Source: Ooceraea biroi
Taxonomy: Eukaryota; Arthropoda; Insecta; Hymenoptera; Formicidae
Length of the DNA stretch: 64,000 nt
NCBI RefSeq assembly: GCF_003672135.1
Contig: NC_039513.1
Location: 10,850,833 to 10,914,832, forward strand
Direction of reading: 5' to 3'
How positions within the stretch are numbered: position 1 is the stretch's first letter; each line of letters begins with the position of its first letter. Positions 49,571 through 63,485 of this stretch are shown in pieces. The notes under the pieces are model-generated. The model was not told the DNA's origin. It did not search any database and worked only from the letters and a program-made list of their open reading frames with translations. Position numbers and translations under genes: made by a program.

Positions 49571-52213
49571 TATGCTGATAATTGCTGGTGATGCGAAAGT
49601 ATCGGACGGGCGCAGACTGTCTTTCAATGCTGCGACACTGTTTAGTGCTCTTGGCCCGATATCATTATCACGCGCGCAACTACTACCGTCTTCTTGAGCT
49701 AGACGTGGTGGAACGTGTACTAAAATTAACGAGGAGAGCACAGACGTGGGTCGCTCTGTTGTGACGATCCCTTCTCTTCTTCCTCTCCTTCTTCTTCATT
49801 GCTTGCGAGCGCGTAGTATTCGTTACTTCCACATTTCCTAAGAGAACCACAAATCTTTTTTGATTCTCCAGAGACTTACTTATCGCTGAACGACAGAGGA
49901 TCGCACCATTCGCGCAAACTTTGACCCCGAAATAATCTCGCCTTGAAGATTAAAAAATACGGCTGATTGCATCATTACGCAAAGCCTCTGATCTATTCTG
50001 ATGCAAAATCCGAGTTTTGCATCGTCGAGGCGTTATCAAGAAAATCGTGCAGCGTGATTCTAGAAATCTGGAGGAGAAATCTATCCACGTGATCTGCCTG
50101 ATGCCCCTTGCTTCTCACAAAAATCAAAATGAATAGAAAATCGTAGAAGCTTCATAAAAACAATTCATACAGGGAAGGACATATGGAGGAGGACGACAGA
50201 TGCGGTTGTGTGGCTGCAAAAGTAGCAGCACATAACATAATAACTTCGCACTCGCGCTATTACGTTAATCCTAATCACCGTTCTTACGCGATACGCGGCG
50301 TTTATAATTTTCCACGCGCTTAACGCCTTAATGCGCAGGTACACTTCGCTGCGATCGAATCGTTCATCAAGCCGCGAGCGGATCGTAGCGGATCTTGCAC
50401 GATCTTGGCGGAAGTGATCGCTTTATCAGCTGAAGAATGTTTCGAACTAACATCGAATAAACGTCGATAAAAGCATGCTCGTTCGTCTTCCAGCACTAGA
50501 AAAATGCTGACGTACTGTGTCGCTGGTGTACAATATTTATGTTACAAAAATGCGTTTACATCGCGCGCGAGGCAGCTTACAGGCCCGGTACTGTCTAACG
50601 GTTAGCCATCAGCCGCAATTTTGCGGTAATGACGGCTGATCGATTACCTCGCTCATCAATTACTATGTACGCACGGGTTCGACAATGTCCCCGGGGAAAT
50701 GATCGAGAAAATCCAATAACTGGCAACAATGCCGATCTTGAATCTTTCCCAGCGTTCTATAATGGATGAAAGCTTCTTTGGTAAGAAGACATAATTTTTC
50801 GATCGTTGCGTACTTGCATGATAATGCTCAGATTCTAATCGAGTTCTTCTCTTATTGTGATTATTTCTTCTTACTTTGTAAGTCTTGTTGTCGAGAGTAC
50901 GAACCGTTTATCCGCTAATCTGCATTGATGTTGCACAAAGTGTTGGCAAACGGGTAGCGGTAACAATTGAAAATGCGCAACCATCCTGAATATAAAAGAA
51001 TCTTACATATACATATATCACAAGATGATTGCGCCATTGAAGATACAATACATACGATAATAAGATGTTTTCGATAGTATCGCTACGGAATAAGAAAGTT
51101 TTGCAAAGAAGAAAGAGATTCTGCAACGAATTTTAATCTTTTAAACATTTATTTATCTCTTTAAATTACTTTAAGAAACAAACAAGCCACTCAACAAGCT
51201 AAATCGTTTTCTTGATGTAATATTCAGGCACGACCTGAAACATTGGCGAACATTTCTTCGCGCCTGAAGAGTTAAGAGATGAAATGTAAAATGTAAATAA
51301 GGCGAGATACATAATAGTAAATCCACAAATCAATTTACAAGACTTTCTTGTACACGGAACTGTTACGGTATTGAAATCAAGTCAGGCGAAAATGCGGAAA
51401 GTCGCTGCGGCGTGGAATGTGAAATCCTCTTTTTCGTGAATCTGGTCACGAACGAGAACTACATCCATCCCATCGACCTCCAGCCACCACCGCGACGACA
51501 CCGTCGTGGTATCGTTTCTCCTGTAAAACTAAAACGGCCGAGTGCCATTTGCCTTTTGCGTGCGAGCTGATGCACCCGTCAAATCAAACGGTGAGAATTC
51601 AAAACACTATATAGGCAATCGTAAATTCAATCACAAAGTGGAAAGAGTGAGCTTCTCAACCGACAAGTTTGCGTGACTTCAAACTGGTGTGCAAACTTTG
51701 TGAATCAACAACTCTATTGAGATTAATCAGCTGATTAAATTCATATATTTTAGTTATATCGAGACGAATCAAAGTTGAGCAATGATCTTCAAGATTAATT
51801 TACTAGAGGAATCTTGGACGCTTTCGAAGTGTAACAATGAGCATTAGAAGGAGAGAAGGCAAAAATCAACATGAGAAAAGTGACTCTTTTGATAGAAGAT
51901 TTACTGATTTGACATCCGATTTGACATTGTTAATAAGTTAGAACGATTTCGTTGAAACAATCAATGTCACGATCCTAACGATATGATAAAATATATATGA
52001 ACAACGACGTCAACCTTCCATAAGAATTTCAAACGTTCTCGGCATTCGAACGTCGAAAATTTGTCGAATAACGACCTCACGCGATGTACATTTACGCGAC
52101 ATAAATTGCCGATCTCGTTTTTGATACGGTACTCCGATCTCGATTTCGTCGGTCACGATCGACGAGTGCGTGACATCCGGTGCGGGTCCGTTGGACACGA
52201 AAAATTCATCAAG
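49571..52213 (+). other. Intron sequence and likely alternative promoter region before the long first exon
   Basis: About 2.6 kb without a supportable coding exon on either strand. Its last few hundred bases would be the promoter or leader for the long exon at 52214 if that exon is a separate start. No TATA box stands out. Confidence 0.4.
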
Positions 52214-53267
52214 ATGGTGGCCGAGCTGGCTGGCATTTCCACGGCGACGCTTGATGGAAAGGCATCTCCTAGTGTCGAAGGCACATCGAAACGACGCAGA
52301 CGACCCAAGTGGATCCAGACAGCAACGCGCGAGCCGATCTACAGCGTCCTGGACAGCGACGACATCCCCGAAAGCGCGAAGAACTTACCCCCGGGTGCTC
52401 TCGGCAAAGTCGTGGTAATCAGCGCGGTGAAAAGCGATTCTTGCCAGAAGTCCGAGCCGCGGGAGCAGAGAGAACTATCATACGTCTGGCTGTCGGCCGG
52501 AAACCGAGCGTCGCCGATTCCGGAAGTCGAGGACGAGAATACGCTTTACAGCGTAGTGAGGAAACCGAAGAAGGTACGGCTGCCGGAAACGTCGTCGTCC
52601 GATTCCGAGGAGGCTATTCGACCTGTGAATACTACGCGAATCAGGGACACCGGTGAGAAATCCATCGAGCAGCAGCAGCAACAGCAACAGCAGCAGCTGG
52701 ATCCTGAAGACGCGTCCAGACGAGTCGAGGTGAGAAAGTGGCTCTGCGACTCACCCAGGCAGCCTCTTCCGGATCCGCCGAAGATGTATTCCGATCGATG
52801 CGAGTACGAGAATCCCTGGTGCCCGCCGGGAGGTCGAGAGAACCCGGTGGCGGTGCCGAGAGGTGTGATGGGTCTGGTGGGGCCCTACAGAGTTTACGGA
52901 AATCCCAACGAAACGAGGGAGTACGTGCTCCAAGAGGAGGAACTCGTCGAGGAGACGGCGGATTCTGCGAGTGAGAGGATACAGGAGGAGGGAAACAAGG
53001 ACGAGCATCGTCAGCGAGCAAGGTGGAGAATCCGGGAGGACGATGAGGACACGCTAGTGCCGGACGTTCGAGATCTGGAGGGTTTTGAGGGACCCTTTGC
53101 GGAAAAAATGGAGGACGACAAGAGGAAGACTGGCGACTGGAAAAATCAAAGGGGTTCGATGATCAAGCTGGATCGGTCAGGATGTGTCGAGGGAATTCTA
53201 TCCGGGAAAGAGGAACGCGCCGTGGATGCGGTCTCGACGACGTCGATGAAGAACAAGAGCAAGTGGG
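52214..53267 (+). CDS. Long alternative first coding exon (1b) of the unidentified large gene
   Basis: An open stretch of 351 codons starts at the first in-frame ATG (MVAELAGIS) and ends at a TGGG/GTGAGC donor in phase 1, the same phase as exon 1a. The protein is highly charged and likely disordered. It has an Arg-rich patch (SKRRRRPKW, about residue 30), a Ser/Asp/Glu stretch (SSSDSEEA), a nine-residue Gln run (52670-52696), Pro-rich segments (LPDPPKMY, NPWCPPGG) and an acidic Glu-rich C-terminal third. I recognise no domain. The length and codon-like composition make it a convincing coding exon. Whether it starts here or has an upstream exon is not certain, because no strong acceptor is seen just before it. 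Confidence 0.65.
52670..52696 (+). repeat. CAG/CAA repeat encoding nine glutamines
   Basis: Mixed CAG and CAA codons inside the long exon. It is a likely length-polymorphic coding microsatellite. Confidence 0.85.
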
Positions 53268-56200
53268 GTGAGCAAGTTTACCTTATGACGTGAAAATTTT
53301 CAAATCTTCATGGAACAAAATTTTGCGAATGATGAAAAACTATTAAGAATCGTCCCTAAATTTTGATGAATCAGTCATTGAAATCAAATTGAAATCGTAG
53401 CCATTAGTCGAGTTGCGACTAATCGTCATGCGCGTTTAATAGACTGCGAGGTGGATTCCGACATCATCAACATAAACGACGGCGCATGGTTCGAAAAAGT
53501 GTGTCGCCTGCATTCGGTATGCGAGGCGACACGCGTCTTACGGTATTGTCCGGCAAAAAGGCCCCGAGTAGCGGTAGATGGTACACTGGGTATGCATACG
53601 CATCAACGTCCCGATACGTGCGGGGTATGATTCATGAGCGAATAGGACAACATTCGTCTGGAGGCTGCGCTTCTGTGCACCTGCCTGTCTATCCCAGATC
53701 CGCCCACGTCGATCGAACAACGGTGGATGATCGTTAACTGTCCTGTCAATCTCAGAGTGATTGAAGCACTTGGAAAGTCTACCAGAGATAGAATGATGAT
53801 AGAATTTTACTTTTCAAGATATATCATAAATGTTGTCGAATTTGGGTGATTTTGAGAAGAAATATTTCAGTGGGATTTTTCATGATAAAAATTCTGGACT
53901 TTACATATGCTGAAGATATCATCATAATCTTCTTCTGTCTCTTAACGATCAGCTCATACGTCAGCAACCGGATTCTTCGAAGACGTCGAAGAGCTAACAA
54001 CGGTGCTGTAACGGGTTTCGACGTTCTCCGGTACTTCATTGTTCAGAAGTCGAAACGGATAACGCACGCAACTTTCTAGAGGTTGGTCCGCGTTGTTGCT
54101 TTCTTTCGAGAGACCTCTCATTATATCTTCGTCCGATATGGTGCTCTTCGGCTCGGCCGCGATGGGATCGCGGTATATGTATCGCATAAACCGCGCGCGG
54201 CCGCGCGCGACTTTCACCATTTTTGCACACCTTTTACCAGCCAGGATCAGAATTTTATGATCGATGTCATCGGGCTTTCGATACTTGTTTCGATACGTCC
54301 GACTCTTACTCTTGTTTCGCCTCGCTGTTAGTTTCCTGGTTGACTGACCGTGGGAGAGCAGGAACGCTTTTTACGCGAGCATTATCTTGGAGCGCCGGAG
54401 CGCTCCAAGCGGATGCGGATTTGCATCGAGGAAATTAGAAAGCATGCATAGCAAGTGGCGCGAGTTATTCCATCGGAATTAAACGCGGAACGTGTCCGTG
54501 ATATAACCGTTTCATGCTTGCTGTTGTCTTCGCGTCTGATCTCCATAATTCCCGCACGTTTCCATGGCCGTAAAACTCCACGCGTTCTGCAGAGAGAGAG
54601 AGAGAGAGAGAGCACACCGCTCAATTACGAGCGTATTCTTACACATAACTTTTCAGACCAATCCATCGCACCGCGAATCATTTTCTCTTCCGCCGTGGAG
54701 AGGAGAGAGCCTTGCCGGTACCAAGAGAAACACACAAGCTTCATTCCTTCGCGTTCGAGCCAAGGGATGAAATTATTTTCTGAGGTACACAAAATTGTTT
54801 CGCGATGAGGAGGATTAAATTTGCAGGAAAGGAACCCAGACAAAAATTTCGCCTGATTTGCATCATGATGTCTTAATCGGAAACCGGTAGTCACCACTGG
54901 AGGCGAGGTGATGATTGGAGAGCGTGGCCAAGAAATTTCATCGGCGACAAACCGGTCATTCAGGATGATTACCGGTCATTCAGGCATTCAAGTGGTGAGA
55001 ATGATGGGGCAGGAGGAAGGACGTAGGGCACGGTCACATCGCCGGCGGATACTCCAGCCGGCGTAACTTACTTTCGTGTTCCACTCCGAGCAGCACCGTG
55101 CCCTGACTCCATTAATCGTTGCGCAGCATCGATCTGTCAGCCACATGACGCCACCGTTACTAAAAGCCTTCCTGACAGGCCTCAGTCACTGTTACACATA
55201 ACTGATTCTGTGTAGTTAGATGATGCAGCTGCACACCGCGAAGCCGCCGAGTCTTTACAGTTAAGCACTTTTCTCGGTAACGCGGCAAGCGCAGCATCCA
55301 CACGCGCGAAAATACGCGCGTTTTGCAGAGAGCGCGGGGCTTCCTGACGTGTAAAGCATACGGTTTCGACTTTTCGACGCAGATGTTCCTGTATCCGTGT
55401 CTCGAAGAAGAATCGCCGAGAAGAATCCGACTCGATCATTACGAAAGCGCCGGTTGCCGCTGGTAAGCGTGCGCGGTAATAGATCTACCTGAATAAATTA
55501 CAAGGCAAGACAAAACGACACGGAATTACACCGCTGCCGTGTAATAAAGAGGAAAGATAGAATGGGGTTAAAGCTAAAAAAAAGCCTCAGAGCTGGCAAT
55601 AACGTCATATCTTTGCACAGGGATGCGATCTCCATTAAATCCGAGTCGGATCTGCATCACGTTCATTTCACAAATGTGATTACAATTTTATAATAAAATG
55701 CAATTATATAATAAAATAAGATAGCACGACCGGTAACGTGAAACTGAATAATATTTCAAGTAATTATTTGTGTATCCCTAAAATGCTTCGGCTATAATTA
55801 AAGTTCGCTAAATTCTGCTTTCATTCTGCGCGATCGCGTGTTCTTGACATTATCACGCAATCGCATTTTGCGTCGGCATTTTGCACGTGCAATTCGCACG
55901 TTTCGCTCAATTAGAAATGCCTGCTAAGTTCTTAAAACTGAAACTCGAACCGTCATTTTACGAGACCGTCCCGTTACGGCACAATCAAGCTGTCGCGCGC
56001 GCGTTCAATATTTTTACAAACTGCGTTTCTCGCGTCGACTTATTTATGCGCGCGATGGTGCACGTTCAATATTCAAAAGCTCTCTCTCGCTATAATCCTC
56101 CAAGCGAAATAAAAAAATGCTATTAAAGCGCGAGTGCTGCCGTGCCGCGTCTCTACGGTTGTTTACTGCTACGATTATTTTATTGCGATAGTAAAAGCCT

Positions 56201-58262
56201 CAGCTTATGCGCTAGTCGTCGTTAAAACGCGGGATAACATGCTCGCAACGCCGTTTTCCCATCGGCAACGTGATGGCGAGATTCTCCATGATCCTCTCCC
56301 CCCTTTTTTCGCACGTTCTTACGTGTTTGCTGTTTAATTAGCAACAGATAATTGTCGACACGCGCGCAACAATCCTGGCTGTCATGATGCAATGCATGTC
56401 CGATCTGGTCCGGAGCGTTCTACTTCTTCGTCTATGATCCGCGCAACAATCTCGGCTTAGGTATTTTATTATTGTCGAATTTTATATTAATCTAGTGTCT
56501 ACTTTGTAATAATTTGGTATTATACTAGAGAGATCTCTTTCGTTAAATTTGATTAAATAAATATCGACCGAGAGAGTCTGCACATATCTCAGACTTGCAA
56601 ATCTCACGTCTCACCATTCGCAGGCGGATAAGTAGCATCGTCGCTTTATTTGCTGATCATCAGGCACCTGGCTGACCATGGCCGGAACATACGCGCTTAA
56701 ATCGGATGTTGACCGATTGTCGGCCAGCAAATGATGCCCATTCAAGCTTCACGAAAGCATCTAACAAATGAATCAGTCTCTCGCTGTCTTTTCGAGCGTC
56801 TCAATTTCCGAAGCTGCATTGCCGTTAAACCATCAAAGATGTTAGTCGAGGATCACATATGTTGTTCTATGGTCTGAGAGCTGTGAGGTATTCTGAATAG
56901 ATATTCGCAATTCCGAATGCGCAGGAAGATGCGAACATTCGTGGAATGTTCGGTGCAATGCTGCAAATGTGCCCCCTCGCGTACTAGTAGCTTCACCATT
57001 TGACATTTATTGCACCTGCAATTAAGCTAGCCACTTAAAGCATTCATTGAATACTGCTGCGTAGACGAAAAATGCTACTGCGAGAAAAACTACGATACTT
57101 TGTGATTCCTCGCTTTTGTTCGTTTTTTAAGAAGGAAAGTCACTTGAGTTCTTCTTTCTCGCGATGTAGTGAAGAATTGAAGAAACTTTACGATGATCTT
57201 ATTTCATAATTTAGTAACTGGTATGTCATAAATTATTATATAATTTAGTGATTTCAGTAAAATTAAGATGAAGACTCGTGGTGACGCAAGTCATTACAAG
57301 TGCGTGTACGAACATCCCGTTCTTCAAACGAAGAAAGGTGACAATAAGTGGGCACACCTACATGCACAAAGCTCACGAATTGCGTGAAAGCAGTACACGG
57401 CGTCACCCAAAGTGGTTTAACGATCACGACGTCGTTTTATTAAAACTTTCATCAAATTCCCTACTTTTCGTTCGATTTCACATTTGCGCGAATGTCGATG
57501 CGATGCTTAATTGCACGATATCTCAATATCTTCATTTCAGCATCGACATTTTTCCGAGATACTAAATTCTTTGTTGCAAACAAGTTTCTGCGTTAACGGT
57601 AACAAATCACAACAATTTAATAATAAAGAGATACTACGTGTACAATGGCATGTTAAACAAAATAAACACGCTTGAAAATCTAAAAATTCTCATTTCATCA
57701 TTTCAACGTCGAAATACAGATTTTAAAGCAAGGAGAAAGGAAAACGTCAAAAAGGCAGAGAGATCGGTATCCTTTGAATTATGATAATTCGAGATAAGTC
57801 CAATTCATTTCACGACGAGTCTCGGGAGAACAAAGAACGATAAAATGTAATGTAGTCTGTGCAAAAATAAGACGCGCGGTATAAAACTAGTTGATGAAAA
57901 ACGCCCGAGTGACAGCGGAGAAACGGAAGAATGCAGGAAAGCGCGAACCGCTGTTGCAGATAAAAAAACCATCGCCCAGTGATTAAACGTTACATGTAAC
58001 TCGTGTGAACACGAGGAAAAGGAAAAAGAACATGCGTTTTTCATTGGGCAGTGTCCAACCAGCAGATGTGGCACAGACGAACGACGAAAGTGGGACAGAG
58101 GAATTTATGAAATTTCGTCAGGAAACTGTCTCTGCTCTTCTACGCGAGTACACAGATTTTCTTTATCATTTTTATTACACACGTAATCAGTAGACAGACA
58201 AGGCAGTCTTATTCGACAAACATGCATCAATCGCGATAGTCATATGGCTGCATAGAGAATTA

Positions 58263-58284
58263 ATACGTAATAATTATTACGTAT
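58263..58284. repeat. Perfect 22-base palindrome
   Basis: ATACGTAATAA followed directly by its reverse complement TTATTACGTAT. Palindromes of this form can be binding sites for dimeric factors, including bZIP-type half sites around TTACGTAA, but the role here is unknown. Confidence 0.7.
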
Positions 58285-61200
58285 AATCGAAAAAACTTTC
58301 AGAACATGCTGCGAACGAGCTGCCAATCAATTCCCCATAAAGTCCCAAAGTGAGAATTAATCAATATCCGATTGATTAATGGAACGCAACGCGCGAAAGG
58401 TTCCGCGTGCAAAGTGCTACTTAACTTTCTCTCCGTCACGCTATGAGACCCATAAATGATAATCTTTGCGAGTAAAAAATCTGCATGGCAACAATTATGC
58501 GTCATCGTTATTACGTCCAACCGCGCAGCATATTGATTACTCGAACACGCGATATCAATCCACGTCGCATCGCGTCATATAAGAAGAGTACAAATGTTGA
58601 CAGTCTACCTTCCTTCCTCCTGACCGCTCCTGTCAGCCGCGTGCAGGCAATTGACGGATAATAACGAGTCGACATTGGATGCGGAATCGCTGTTAAACGC
58701 CCAAGAACTGACGCACGATTCTGCTGATGATTGCATCGTTAATGGACCGGCACTATCGGCGCATTATTATCAGACACCAATGATTCGCAGGTGGCGTCCA
58801 GCGTGTCGTGGGTACTTCTTGTCCACCTCGTAATCGACTGTAATAGCTGGCTTATTACGAGTAATCGCACATCGATGCTTGCCGATTAGACGGATCATTA
58901 GACGAAGGCGCTTCGCGATGAATTAATCTCGGCAATTTGCTCGGACCGACGCGCAACGGGGCCGCACACAGGCCCCAACATCCAGATGATGTTCCCGACG
59001 TTGGGTACTTGACCCCCCGTTGGGTCAAAACAAGTTGGTGCCGGGAATAGGCGATCAAGCCTCTCGCACGATACGATATTATCGATGCATCGGCGCCCCG
59101 CGACCGCAACGAACATTTTACGCGGAAGACAAGACGAGAGGTTTATCGAGGAGAGGATTTATTGAATTCCCTCGACATTAATTCCTGATGATGTAAACAC
59201 GGTCGGTTACAGCTTCATTCGCGGCTAAGAGCTCGTGATTGCATGCAAACAGCACGTGCGAGCTTTCGTGTTGAATGACTGGTATGCATTGCTGTGTGGA
59301 TCACAGATAGATAGAATTAATTAAATTTCTACTACAGTGGATCTCGAGAAAAAATATAAATTTATTTGTTTCGAAAACTTATTATACAAGTCTAGAAGTT
59401 TTATACAAAAAGGACAAATAAGTCTTACAATAAACAGCATTTATCTTTTCTTTGAGAAAGCTCTTTTTCGAGTCTAACTGTTAACGTTCAGGTGAAAAAA
59501 AGAGCGATCAGGAAGTGTGACAATCACAGCAGAACCGTCGGTAAACGACATGAACGCGGGTCTGAAATTTTAGAAAATCACTAATCCATTCTAATCTATT
59601 CTAATGTATTCAAGACAGGAAAAACTGGTACACACGGTTGTCTGCTGAGGTCCTTGCTCTCTTGCGCTTGCTTCCGCGCTTCGTCCGCGGTCTCTTTTGG
59701 GCAAAACACCCGCGTCGAATCGCTTCCATCAGACACGTCGAATCACAGAGGATTATAAGTGAGTCACGGAAATAGCGGAATCCACCTCCAGTCTACGTCG
59801 TAGACCGACGTCTGTGCGATTTCGAGGGCAACATGGGGCGAGATAGCCCCCCGAAGGCAATCTTCGCCAAGATAGCAAAGATAACAGACAACGTGGCCGT
59901 TCGCGGCCGAGCATATTGACGGATGCTGCGAAACGGGGCTACGAGGAAATCGCATCATCATCGTCATCATCATCATCGCCGCTACCACTACCGCCATCAT
60001 CCACCGTTCGATATCCCCGAAAGAGTGCTCCTTCAAGAGCAGGGACGATTTATTCGCGCCATTCGGTGTCGCGTTATCGTCCGGTGCGCTTCTCGTGATT
60101 CCTGTGGTCTTCCGGTCGCGAAATCTTTCCGCCGGAAACGGACGGTGGTGGATAGCTGAAAGCTTCCCAGTGACGAAAACTCGAACACGTCAGGTAATTT
60201 CATTGGCTCAGCCTCGAACACTCGGCATGCTCGCGACGACGTGATCCGTGCATTGTGAGAATAAAATCGTTTCCTCGAAGATGCGGCGATATTTCTTCAT
60301 ATTTTTGATAAACACGATATAAATGAAGCCTTCGTGTTTTAAATATCTAGATCTGCCGCGAATGTACGAGTACCGTAATGCCGACGGCGCCGGACATCTA
60401 ACTGTTCCTTTCGATCATCTGAACTCGGCCTTTGTGTTCGAAATCTGATCTACTTATGAAAATACAATGGCTGTATTATGATTTAATAATTAGAAGGTAA
60501 CGAATTTTTTTCCTTGGTTTTATTATTAATGGTTATATTATTAACTTTCAAAACGCACATTAACGATCAAGTTCTCTGCCTAATTAGAGTGAATTGCTGA
60601 TCTCAAATGTGAAAACGTAAAATTTTGTTACGTCCTTAGAGAGAGAGAGAGAGATCTTGAGGTCTCTTTGAGATTTCAAGATCTCTTCAGGAACTCTTAG
60701 CATCGTTATACAGACAACGCACACAGGGAATCAAAATTCTTTGCCGGACGCCATATGGTCCTATCAATCCGACAAATCTCGATCAAGGAAGCTATGAAAA
60801 TCGCAAGCTTTACGGGACTCACTCACTATTGACGAAGAAACGATTCTGCAACCGGCTCGTAATCTACACAAGTGCGAGGAGCGCCGCAGGTGTGCGGCAA
60901 ATAGTAATTTGTGCTGCGTGATGATCAGGTTGATTTCCGCAAAATCAGACCCCCCGCCCGCCGTGCCGCTTGCTAATACCCACATCTCTTTTCAGACGTC
61001 ACAAGTAAGCAAGAGAAAAATTTTATCATCAGAATCTACGAATCGGAATCGATTCGATACGGTACTTATAAACCGTTTTAGCACATTCATGCGTGGCTTT
61101 CTCAAAAAGATTTCACTCCGCGTGTACGCAGAAAAGTTACTCTCTACACATCGATATAATACAAATCGAATCGCTTGAACCAAGGATAGGAGAAGAAATT

Positions 61201-61646
61201 AATACTAATCGCTTTGTGCTTGCTTCACGGTAAAGAAATCTCTTCAACAACTTCACAGGCCCCATTGTCGCGAGGATAAATCACTCGACGATATCTCCTC
61301 ATGAACAGGCGCAGCAGACTTTGTAAGGGATGTACCGCAAGTGTCCGGCAAGAACGAGCAATAGGTACCAAAGGTACTCGACTGCGCCTTCCGTCAGAGA
61401 GACCTTTCGCCTCTGCAATCTCTTTCGACATAGCCGCCGTCGTAGAACCGAAGAGCCCCGTCATCGCACCGTCATCCTCGAATCAAACACATGTCCTTCG
61501 TTCTGGCGAGTCTTCCAAGAGGATCTTCAGGCTCATTAATCGCGCGACACGACGCGCCAGCTGTCGCGCGTTGACTCTTGCCTCTTTTTGATTTTTCGCG
61601 ATTTATATTGCGCGCAATCGCGAAATTCCGCGTAATCCCGGCGGTT

Positions 61647-61695
61647 TCTTCTCTCCTTCTCTCTCTCTTTTTCTCTCTCTTTTTCTCTCTCTCTA
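61647..61695. repeat. CT-rich microsatellite
   Basis: Compound (CT)n and (T)n run. Similar GA/CT runs occur at 1552-1574, 14553-14573, 35655-35670, 43652-43664, 54591-54612 and 60638-60654, a common feature of hymenopteran DNA. Confidence 0.85.
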
Positions 61696-62236
61696 CCTTC
61701 GCCGAAGTAACGGAACGAATCGGAGACGAGTTGAATTAACCGGCTCTGAGAGTACGACCGGCACTTACGCGCTCCGTAATTGTGTAATGTTCTCTTCGTC
61801 ACGGATCACTATGCCGATGTTGTTTATTGCTGCAAATGGGTCGTCAAAAACGCTCGCTCGCTCATAGCTTAGCCTCGATACATTACTTTCTTGCGCGATT
61901 CATTACAACATTGCGCTGTGTGAAGAAAAAAGTGATTCCTCAAAAAATTGCTGGTAGATAAAAGAATATTCCAATTATCCGAGGTTCATTAGAGATAGTA
62001 AAGGGAATTCATTTGTCGGGTACATTTCTCTTGGACATTACGGTGGCACATGGAAGAAAAATCGAGGCTAACGGTAAGACCTCGATTCGATAGCTATTTT
62101 GAAATATATTACCGTACTGGGAATGTTATTAAGTCGCGATGAGATTCACGGTTGGCAAGAAAGTGAAACATCTGGCCCAATCACTAATGATAAAATTGAA
62201 TGCTCATTATAAAACGTAAGTGTTCACTCGGTGATT

Positions 62237-62275
62237 GCGACGAAGTAGCGAAAAGTTTTCGCTACTTTGTCGTAA
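62237..62275. repeat. 18-bp-stem hairpin without a loop spacer
   Basis: GCGACGAAGTAGCGAAAA pairs with the adjoining TTTTCGCTACTTTGTCGT with one or two mismatches. It is GC-richer than its surroundings. It may be a remnant of an inverted-repeat element. Confidence 0.6.
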
Positions 62276-63485
62276 CGACTATTAATCTCATCAGGAACGC
62301 CTTCCTTTCATTCGTATTAAAATTTTAATTACGCAAATGAATATAATGCCTTTATCAAACTTCTCGTAATAACTTATCCAATTCTTAATAAGCAAATTTT
62401 AAGTAAATTTCAAGTAAATTTAATTGAACAAATTAAATTACGGTCGCAATCGGTGAAACTTTACTCTACACTGTTTCATGCTACTAAGACATTATGAACG
62501 ACCAATTAACAAGTAAATTAACAAACAAAATTTGTCGTGCTCACGATCATTTCGAGAGAAGGCCGTATTGAACGCGGCGCGCGATCGACGAATCGAACGA
62601 AGAGAACTCAGATACTGGTTTCGCCGTCGCTAATTACACGGCATTACACTCGCGGTAATTGCCAGCTATTTAACGCACCGGAGAGTCGAACTTTTACTAG
62701 AAGCCTCGCGCTTTCCGTAGCTATAGCTATCGCAATAGCGAAGAGCAGCTATCATTGCGCGGCTTGGATGCAACTACGCAACGTCGAGCTGCTATGCAAC
62801 CCGCGAGCAATTATTAAAGATACAGCATTAACAAAAATACACAATTAAGCAAACTGCCGTCTTAATTGTCTCGAGGTGTAAAACGTTTCGAGAAACGTTG
62901 CTCGTCGGCGGTTCACTGTGACGGATGATATCTACAGGAATCGTCGTGATTTATCTCGGAGATCGCTTGACGTTACGCAAAGAACGAAGAGAGTGTATCG
63001 GATTAGAGAGCCCGAAGCTCTCCATTTCGATATATCAATGTTGCTCACAATGTTACAATAAATGCTGCAGTTATTAAGATATTAATAATTCTAATTACAA
63101 CGTTTCTCCACGTGTGCATCTAGTCAGTCTGGATATCCCTATTTATGTTTTTGGTGAAGGGGAAAGTTTCCCTCTCGTACTCCTTCCTTTCGAGACTTAG
63201 ACTCAAACGCGGATAACACGTGGCGAGCGAGAGAATCGCCGAAAGGGAGGCAAGGGATTTATAAATCCGTCAGCGTGTAACGCCGCGGGCGCTATCGCCG
63301 CAGAAATAAACGTATAAATTCTTTCAGCGAAAGTTACACACATTTCTCCCGGCGACCCGGCAGGCCAAAGAAAGAAAGTAGCAAGAAGAAGTAGCGGGGT
63401 TCCACTTTTCCGGCCACTGCGTACGTGCCGAATGTTACGAACGTGCGTTTCTCATCCCTTCTTTTCCCCTGTTTCTTTTTCGCAG

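Larger units (their letters stand above)
53268..63485 (+). other. Long intron of the unidentified large gene
   Basis: About 10.2 kb with no exon I can firmly support. It holds GA/CT runs (54591-54612, 60638-60654, 61647-61695), an 8-bp-stem hairpin at 53403-53424, a perfect 22-base palindrome at 58263-58284, a long hairpin at 62237-62275 and a possible nine-base micro-exon at 60996-61004. Many short frames occur but overlap on both strands and lack family similarity. Confidence 0.5.

Noticed and set aside
59016..59036. Short inverted pair TTGACCC/GGGTCAA
   Set aside because: A seven-base stem is too short to distinguish from chance in this length of DNA.
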